The notes under the pieces: model-generated | Seen by the model: the letters and a program-made list of their open reading frames with translations, nothing else | What the model was told of the DNA's origin: nothing | Databases searched by the model: none | Origin: an uncultured Planctomycetaceae bacterium | GTDB lineage: Bacteria > Planctomycetota > Planctomycetia > Planctomycetales > Planctomycetaceae | Reading direction: 5' to 3' | Assembly (NCBI GenBank): GCA_903921605.1 | Contig: CAIXQV010000322.1 | Location: forward strand, 1 to 10,644 | DNA: 10,644 nucleotides | Translations under genes and position numbers: made by a program | Part shown: piece after piece, positions 1-9,100 of the stretch | How the letters are laid out: each line of letters opens with the position of its first letter | Numbering within the stretch: the first letter of the stretch is position 1

Positions 1-7
1 CTTTCTC

Positions 8-11
8 AGGG
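8..11 (+). promoter_or_regulatory. Possible weak ribosome binding site
   Basis: AGGG lies eight bases before the ATG at 20, an acceptable Shine-Dalgarno spacing. It is only a four-base match, and planctomycete genes often have weak or no such sites, so it gives modest support to this start. Only 19 bases of upstream sequence are present, so no promoter can be judged. Confidence 0.35.
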
Positions 12-19
12 TTTACGCA

Positions 20-148
20 ATGCTGATTTCCACCTGGTTGACTGCAGTCCGAAATCGTCTTCAGGCTCCTCGTGTTGTGAAACGTCGTCAGAACCAGAAG
101 CAGGCATCCCAGGCTTCTGAGAACCTTGAAACTCGATCACTGCTGACA
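20..148 (+). other. N-terminal basic segment with LEPR-XLL-like motif
   Basis: Residues 1-43 are rich in Arg, Lys and Gln (for example VVKRRQNQKQ) and end in L36-E-T-R-S-L-L-T43. This resembles the LEPR-XLL N-terminal motif of very large planctomycete proteins, with Thr in place of Pro. No long hydrophobic core of a classical Sec signal peptide is visible; the only hydrophobic run is the short one around LLTAPTLVAI. In the family this segment precedes extracellular modules and is presumed to direct export; that role is inference here. Confidence 0.7.
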
Positions 149-3100
149 GCCCCAACGCTGGTCGCAATTCGTCCCAATGTGGGCGACATTCTCGTCGAAG
201 GTGAAACGCGAAACGTTGCTCCGCGAGAGTTGACCCTTCAGTTCAACCCAGGGCAGTTGATCAGTACCACAAACCTGAGTTCTGCGATTCAGGTGACGAG
301 GGGTGGTGTTGACAGAACCTTGAATGGCATAGGTGACGTTCCGATTACTGTCGGTTTTGTCGGGATTGGTGATCAGCCCGAGGAAGTCGTGGTTCGATTT
401 GCGGAGGATTTGCCCGACGATGTTTATCGGATCACCATCAAAGGGACCGGTGCCACGCCTCTGAGAAATCAAGCGAACGAAATATTCAATAATGGCGTCG
501 ACCTGAATCGTAATTTCCGACTGGATTTGGGTGCCCTGGTGGAGGGCGTTGTTCCACAGCCAGTGTTACGAGTCAAGAATCTAAACGTCGTCGACGTTGC
601 TCAGATTGCGGACGGCGACAGGCTTACGATTACCGTTGGCAGCCGAACTCGAGTTTTCGAATTCAACAGCACCGGATCCATTGGCTCCGGCAGTGATTTT
701 GCGCTGAGCTTTGCTCCCGGGCAGACGGCGGCCACTGTCGCCACAGAGATCCGTTCCAAGATCACCGGGGCTGGATTCGCCGCGACGGTTAACGGAACGG
801 GCAGCCAGGTTACTTTGACGGGAACTTCGTTCACTCCCCATGTTGTGAAGAGCCTCGCAACACCCGCCGGGTTGACAATTGCGGACGCCGGATTGGTTCA
901 GAGGAAAGATCGTGTCGTTGTCCATTTCAATGAAGACGATCTGGATCCGACAGCCGCACAGAATCCTTCGTTCTACCGCTTGATCAATACCTCAGGAACC
1001 CAAACAACCACTGACGACACTTTGCTCGTACCGACGTCCGTGACCTACGACGCTGCCAACAACACGGCTGTTCTGGTTTTTGCGTCAGATCTTCCGAATG
1101 CAACCTACGCTCTTCGGATCGGCTCTCACTTTGAACAGGAAACATTGGCCGGCGCGATCGATTTGGGAACCCTTTTGGGAAATTCTTACCAGACGAACGA
1201 CACGATCGGGGGCGTGGATGGTGCACGAGACGTCGACCTGTATAAGTTCCACCTGAGCTCAGTGCGAACCATTCAGACTGTAGTTACACCCGTCGCCAGC
1301 AATGATGTCGTTCTGCGATTGTTTGATGCAGCCGGAGTACAGGTTTCGATTTTGAACGCGGGGGGCGTCGGCGTCGCAGAGACACTGAACATGTCTCTTA
1401 ATCCCGGCACATACTATCTCGGAATCAGCACCAGCGGAAACAATACTTACACACCGGGCGTTGTTTCTGCGACCGCCGGGGCAACCACCGGATCGTATCG
1501 TTTGAGCGTAGCCAGCCAGACCCCGTTTTTGCCGGGAGACACAAATTCAAGCTTCGTCACCGCAACGAAACTGGGTTCACTTGGATCGGCCAGTCAGTTT
1601 GTGGATGCCGCGATCACTCCTCAATCAATTGCTTTGCCGCAGTACGCTGGAGCGACGGATGAGCCAGGGCATCGGGAGATTCCTGCGGAAGAGCACATTG
1701 CTGATTTGGGAACGGGTTTTGTCACACCGGATGGAATTCGAGTTGTTCAGTATAACTTTGGTGACGTGTATGGTGTAGACCCTCAGGGAAACACGCTCTA
1801 CAACGCCATTACGGAGGTACAGAAACAGCGAACTCGCGAGATCTTTGAAATCTGGGCGAAGCAGACCGGGTTTGTTGCGGAAGAGACGACTGGCTCGGGG
1901 ATCCAGATTATCACAGGCGACCTGCGAGCCTTTGAGCCGATGATGCCTCCTAACGCTGCGGCTGGTCTGGCCTCAGCAGGCAGCTTTGCCATCATGAATG
2001 CCAACACCGATTGGGGCAAAAGCGAGTACGGCGGTGGATGGTTCGGCGTTGCACTGCATGAAATCGGGCATGCCCTTGGGCTTGAGCATGCGTATGACCT
2101 GATTTCGGTCATGGGTGAGGGGGAAGCCCCGACGGCAAGTTCGGCTTCTCGTGAGCCAATCTTTCCCACGGACCATGACATTGTTCACATGCAGCGGATT
2201 GATCGTCCGGACAGCACAGACATTGACATGTACGAGTTCAATCTGCCGACGAATGGAAAGTTCTCGGCGGAGATCTTTGCACAGCGGCAGAATAGTCAGC
2301 TGGATAGTGTCTTGCGGCTGTATGACTCCAACATGGTTCTCCTGTCACAAAACGACAACTTTAACAGTGCAGATGCTTTTATCGGTCTTGAGCTGGCGGC
2401 GGGAACCTATTTCATTGGCGTCAGCAGTACGGGGAATAACTCCTACGATCCATCGATTTCCGACACAGGGTTTGGTGGAACGACAGATGGAATCTATCAG
2501 CTTCGTCTCAGCTTTTCGTCCACAGCCACCAATAAGCTGAATGATGCTCCCCTGGGTTCTTCGCCCTCGGTCAGTGAGTTTGACGGTGACGCAGATGGTT
2601 TCGCCGGTGGGGAGTATGAGTTCCACTTCAAAGTCGCCAACACCGTCTTCGTTGACAAAAACGCGGCGAATGGTGGCAACGGCAACCTGGCAACTCCGTT
2701 CAACCGCATCGACCTTGCCGTATCTGCGGCGGCCTCAGGATCAATCATTCGAATCGTGGGGAATGGCGGTACTGACGGCAATGAGCTGACGGCGACGGAT
2801 GCCCGTCCGTATCTGATTGGTTTAACGGCAGGCGGGGCGATTTTGCAGGACGGTGGAGGTCTCGAAGTTCCTCAGGGTGTCATACTGATGATTGATGCTG
2901 ACGCGGTCATCAAGCTGCAGTCGGCCAACATTGATGCAGGGACCTCTGCTCAGGGAATTGACCGCAGTGGTGGAGCGATTCAGGTTCTGGGTGTTCCCAA
3001 CAGGCCCGTCTACCTGACATCTTACCTCAATGATGCCCTTGGCGGAGATTCGAACGGAGTGGGGCCTGCAGCCACCGGTGGTAACTGGGGCGGAGTGGTT

Positions 3101-6100
3101 TTCCGCGATGATTCCGACATGGAAGCCGAGGGAATCTTCCTGAACTATGTGAACAAAGCGAACATCTCGTTTGGTGGTGGCCAGGTAGACGCGGACTCAG
3201 TGCCGGAGATCTTCACGCCGATCCACATGGTATCTGCTCGACCGACGATCACTTACAACACATTGACAAACAATTCGAAAGCTGCGATTTCTGCGAATCC
3301 AAATTCATTCGATGATTCTGGAAATCGCGTCGGCCCTGAAATCTATCGCAACACGCTGACGAATAACTCAATCAACGGGCTTTTTGTTCGGATCAAGACA
3401 GATCTTGGCAAATCGATTGACACGCTCGACGTCGGGGCTCGTTTCGATGACGATGATATCGTTCACGTGCTCACCGAAAATCTGGTCATTACTGGCAATC
3501 CCGGTGGTCCTCTGAACGGAGTTGCTCGACTCAGCGGCCGCTTGATGATCGATCCGGGCGTCGTGTTGAAGATGGGTGGCTCGCGAATTGAGGCCTTGCT
3601 GGGGAATTCGAACTTCCTCGCGGAAGGTACCGCCGAGCGTCCTGTGGTGATTACCTCCACGCTTGACGATCAGTTCGGAATTGGTGGGACGTTTGACACC
3701 ACAAACAATGGTTCCAGTCAGAGCGCCGCAGCGGGTGACTGGGGCGGTATTTTCTTCAACGCCACGTCATCGGGCAGCATCGATCATGCGATCCTGAGAT
3801 ACGGCGGCGGCAAGACGCCGGTCGAAGGAGAGTTAAATGAGTTTAGCGTGATTGAAGTGCATCAGGCGGATGTGCGAGTTGCGAACTCTCGCCTTGAGAT
3901 GAATGCCAACGGCACTGGCGTTGCGGGAATCGATGCGTCTCGAAACGGGCGTGGAGCGAATGCACCGGCCACGATTTTTGTTCGCGGTGCACAACCAATT
4001 ATCGTGAACAACGAATTCAGTCAGAACGCCGGGCATATCATCAGCATTGATGTGAATTCCTTGAATTCGTTCAGCCGCATCGACCGTGGCCGCAGCACAG
4101 GAAAGGTGGAGCGTTTGGCGTCACTTGACGACAATCGCGGCGCTTTGCTGAATCGCAACCTGATGCGTAACAATGGCGTGAACGGCATGGAAGTTCGCGG
4201 CGGCACATTGACGACGCAGAGCATCTGGGATGACACTGACATCGTACACATTCTGTACGATGAGGTTTTTGTCACGAATCATCACACTTATAGCGGTCTT
4301 CGATTGCAGAGTCGCCCAACAGAAAGCCTTGTCGTAAAGCTGAGTGGCAATAATGCTGGCTTTACGGCCGGGGGGCACGGCATTGATATTGATGACCGCA
4401 TCGGTGGAACAGTGCAGGTGATTGGTTCGCCTGGGTTCCCGGTTATTTTGACATCGCTGCATGACGACAGCGTCGGAGCGGGCTTCGACTTCGAGGGTTT
4501 CACGGTCACTGATACAAACGGTAATGGCTCAGCAACATCACCGGCGTTGAACAATTGGCGAAGTGTTAAGCTGGAGCAGTTCAGCAATGACCGCAATGTC
4601 CGCATAATCATGGAAACGGAGAAAGCACTTAATGGCGGGCAGGATTCGACAACACCGCAACTGATTGGGACGCTGGCTCCGAATGAGAAAAGTGGCGACG
4701 ACAATCGTCCGCTGGGTTTCGAGATTCATGGTCACATCAGTGCGGATTTCCCGAGCGACCGAGACACTTACAGCTTCAAAGCAATTGCTGGAAGCGAGGT
4801 CTGGCTCGATCTGGATCGTACCGGCAGCAGCCTCGACACTGTTCTGGAACTGGTTTCTTCAGCAGGCAGCGTGCTGGCCCGCTCAGACGCAGGAATACTC
4901 ACCGGGATCGCGTTGCCGATTCAGAAAGACGCTTCGCTCGGTGGTGATCACTACACCCACAATTTCATGGATGAGGGCTTCCGTGTGATTCTGCCGGGAG
5001 CAGCGGGGGCTGAAGGAACGTACTTTGTTCGTGTCAGCAGCAAGAGTGGTCTGACATCCGGTGCCTATCAGTTGCAGGTTCGGGTCAACCAGAAGAATGA
5101 AATCCCCGGCTCGACAGTTCGATTTGCGGACATCCGTTACGCAAATAATGGTATCGAGATTTACGGACTCCCGCAGCACTCGCCGCTGATTGGTGAGGCC
5201 GGTGAATCAACAACCAATAACAACAGCCTCAATGGTGCTCAGTTCCTGGGAGCGTTGCTGGAAAGCGATCGTAACACGCTGAGTGTCAGCGGTGATCTCA
5301 GCGCCTCGAATGATATCGATTGGTTCAGCTTTACCGTGGACTACAACTTTATTCAGGCCATTGCTGGCGTGAGCAGCGGCGGCAAGACGTGGGCAACCGT
5401 CTTTGACATTGATTACGCGGATGGTTTGTCTCGACCGGATACGATCCTGTCCGTGTATGATCAGACGGAGCGGCTCATTCTGGTCAGCCGTGACTCCGAC
5501 GTTTTGGATGATCAGCCGGCACCCGGCACGGGAACCGGGGTCAGCGATTTAACCAGAGGGTCGATCGGCAAGCTTGATCCGTTCATCGGATCGGTTCACC
5601 TTCCGGAACGTAATGATCAGCGGTATTTCGTGACGGTTTCATCCAACGGACACATGCCTGCTGAGCTGAACCAGACGTATTCAGCCTCGCCGCAAGACCT
5701 TCTGGCACGTCTTGAACCGATCAGTTCGCTGCGACGTATTGTGGAAGACCACATCGGGTTCCAGGGCTACAGTACCATGGATCCGATGGCAGGACCTGTC
5801 CGCATTAACCCGGACAAAACAGAAGGGCTGTTCAACATTACGACTGCTGAACGTCTAAACGCTCATGTCAAGCCGTTCTCGCTGGCCGATGTCTCTCTGT
5901 TTTCGATTTCAGCGGGCGGTAACCTCTTTATCTCCGATCCGTTTACCGGGGAACAGGTCGTCAATGTTCAGGGGACAGGCAATGTCGATGATCTCGCAAT
6001 GCGTCCCGACGGTGTTCTGTACACAGTTCTGGACAATTCCGGCAGCCTGCGAATTGTGGACTCCGCAAATGGCGGAAAGAGCGGTGGAGGAGATGATGGA

Positions 6101-9100
6101 ATTCCGACTTTTGGCGGCCTGACGCAGGATTTTGGAGGCATGGCCTTCCGCAAGACCCCGGGCGCCGGCGCTGGGAGCTACCAGCTGTTCGTCGCGAATA
6201 ACAACAATTGGGATCGTGATGGGGCCAACGATAACAACGAAGCGGGCCCGGCATTGTGGCGGCTGAACCCCTCGACCGGTGGCTTGTTTGATGAAAGCTC
6301 GGCTGATCGGATCCAGAATGTCGGCTCCTTACCGACAGGTCGAACGATCACGGGTCTGGCCTTTGCCAGTGCTTCCAGCAACACTTTGTATGCTGTGGAC
6401 AGTGTCGGTTCACTTTGGCGGAACTCTGTAAATCCAACCAGCGAAGGATTTACACTCGGGGGTGCGTGGACGGAGTTCGCTGACGTATCAGGTGCGGCCG
6501 TTGGTTTCACCGGATTAACGCTCGGTCCCCAGAATGTTGAGGACGGTCTTTATTCCCAGATGTTTTTTGCTACTGGCAATGACGGGCGGCTTTATGCGTT
6601 CACCCAAACGGGCGCTCAGCCACCGGTGTTGCAGGAGATTTTCGACACGGACGATAACGGGGTTGCAGATGCTTCGTCTGTTGCTTTCGAGGCAGGGGCT
6701 GGCCGTGGATTGGCGTTTTCTCCACTGGACTTCAACCTGTGGCATCCAACGCTTCGACGACGAAGCGATGCCGGACACGGTATCAATGTCGCCCCGGATA
6801 GTAGTCGCGTTCCTTCAGCTGCGGGTCGCACTATTAACGGGCGGGCGACTGATGAGGCTGAAGGCGGTGCCAGTTTTTACTTCGGGCTTGAGCAATGGCA
6901 GGATGACCCATCGGCAACAGGTTATTTCACCTACGGTCCCAATGCCCAGCTTGGCAGCAACCGAACGACGCATGAGGAGCTCTCCACAAACGGGGCGATT
7001 GCCAATACATACAACATCCCGGGTGGAGCCTTTGGATCTCTGGTCACCAACAGCTTCAGCCTGGAAGGCTACAGGGCGACGGACCGACCGACGGTCTACT
7101 TCAACTACTTCCTTCAGACCGAGAATGTCAATCGAAATGATTCAGACATGCAGGATGCGGCGCGCGTGTTTGTGTCCACGGATGGCGGTAACACCTGGGA
7201 ACTGATCGCAACCAATAACAGTGGCCGAAACAGCGCTCTTCCGGGAGCGATGGGCGGCACCGGCGGATTTTCAGAATTGCCCGCCTACGCGTCACACTCG
7301 GGAACTCAGACGCCCGATGATGCTCGGCAGAGCATTCAGGAACTCTTCGATAATTCAGGATCATGGCGACAGGCACGTATTGATCTTGGTAAGTTCGCTG
7401 GCAGGGCGGATGTGAAGTTCCGCTTTGATTTCACCACCAGCGGCGACATGAATGACAGCGTTGACAGCAACACGTACGGGAACAGACGTGATCGTGATCG
7501 CAGCCTGAATAACCAGTCCGAAGGTTTTTACATTGACGACATCATCGTTGGCTTCTCGGGCCGTGGCGAAATGGTGACCAGTGATTCAGGGGCTTTGGGA
7601 GGTGCATTCTTCGCCGTTCCGAACGACCCCTCCGGAATCACTCAGCATCTTCAGGGCGAGTATCAGCTTGAGATTCGACGTGGATCTGAATATGGCAGCA
7701 TCAAGAGTCCGTTGACTAACAATCTGACACTGAGCCCAGGTTTGCTGATGGATGCCGATCAGCGGCTGGTCAGCGAGTACTCTCTGGTTGTGCCGACCAT
7801 TGACGTTTTGCAGGATGGTGATTCCTACACAATTTCCAATGGTATCATTTCCCGCACGTTTGAATTCAATCTCATCGGGGCAGTTGGCAGCGGCAACGTG
7901 GCTGTTTCGGTGTCGGCGGGAATGACCAAGGGACAGATCGCCAATGCCCTCGCCACAGCCATAAACGGTGTCAGCGGCTTCAATGTGAGAGCAACGACTC
8001 GATCGGCGTCTCAAAATTCCGACATCGTTGATCTGACGGGAGCCATGAATGTTACGACGACGGCGATTGCTGCTCCGAACACATTGACAGTTTCCGCACC
8101 AACGGAGATAACAGAGAATACTCTGACCAACAGTTCGGTCACGATCACTCGAAGTGGTTCAACCACGGCAGCTCTGACAGTCACAATCGATGCCCTGGAT
8201 CCGGCTACGCTGGGCTTTACCGGTGAGGGGGTACTGACAAATGGTTCGGTCACAGGCACTTCGATTACTGTCACGATTCCGATCGGGGCCACGTCAATTA
8301 ATGTGCAGTTTGATCCGACGGACGATCTGATTTACGACGGAACTCGACCGGTTCTGATTCGAGCAACTTCAACAGGCTTTGTGTCAGTGTCCGACATTCT
8401 GGATGTCACTGACAATGATCCGAACCCTGTCCCTCCGGGCGCCGCAGGCGCGCCGTTTGGAGCTTTGGACATTCGGTTGCTGCAGTCGCCGGTATCAGAG
8501 TCAGGTGGAAACCGTGGCATCACGGGTTATGTGACTTTGCCGGAGACGGCAACTGATATTGATCCTTATGACGGTGCGAACCCGCTGACCGTTACGATCA
8601 CCAGCACTGATGGTTCCGAAGTGCGTTCGACATCAACCACATTTGTTGATGGTCAGATCCGTGCGTATTTCTCGATGGATATCCTGGATGAGTTCTTCGC
8701 GGGCGGTAGTCAGACGGTTCAGATTTTCGCGACTGCTCCGGGCTATACGTCCGATTCAGGTACGGTCACAGTCAATGAATCGGGACAAGTGAACTATGTC
8801 GACCGCATTGGTGACAAGAATCTTCATCGTCAGCAGGGGATGGTGATCGTCGAATCGAACATCGTCCGTAATTTTGGTGGCTTTGGCATCATCTCTGATG
8901 CAGCCACTCGATCGGCTGGAAATCAGACCAATCCGGGCTCGGTGCGAAATCTCTCCGTCCTGAACGGGCAGCGTCTGGTACCTGGAGTTACCATTCGTAA
9001 CAACGTGGTTGCGAATATTGGTGCCGGGGGGATTCTGTTCAGCGGCGACAACAATGGTGGTGGTCAGCCACTCGCTCCGGTGCCGTTTGGCAAGATCATC

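Larger units (their letters stand above)
2645..4630 (+). other. Large right-handed parallel beta-helix domain
   Basis: Residues 876-1537. It opens with VFVDK...G-N-G-x-x-x-x-P-F-N-R-I-x-x-A, the start typical of DUF1565-type beta-helices, followed by GSIIRIVGNGG. Inside are many short turns of the kind I-x-x-N-x-[LF]-x-x-N-x-G-x-G, for example PTITYNTLTNNSKAAI, PEIYRNTLTNNSINGLFV and ALLNRNLMRNNGVNGMEV. Beta-helices of this kind are found in polysaccharide lyases, epimerases and adhesins. No catalytic residues of a known lyase can be recognised, so binding is as likely as catalysis. It contains a unit repeated three times (listed separately). Confidence 0.75.

Noticed and set aside
20..148. 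A classical Sec signal peptide
   Set aside because: No hydrophobic core of 10 or more residues follows the basic segment; only short hydrophobic pieces (MLISTWL, LLTAPTLVAI) are present.
2057..2113. A separate protease gene starting at an internal Met
   Set aside because: The frame is continuous on both sides, with PPC domains in the same frame and no stop, ribosome site or gap, so the protease is a domain of the giant protein.
2582..2614. A dockerin domain
   Set aside because: Only one calcium-type loop is visible; a dockerin needs two such loops with connecting helices.
2645..4630. A pectate lyase or other polysaccharide lyase
   Set aside because: The fold pattern fits a beta-helix, but I see no conserved lyase catalytic set, so an enzyme name is not supported.
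6534..7205. A 223-codon + strand frame and other + frame stretches (for example 2115-2540, 9660-9848)
   Set aside because: All are in one shifted frame relative to the main gene, rich in Arg, Ser and Pro as expected for shadow frames, and the main frame is fully open with clear domains across the same bases.
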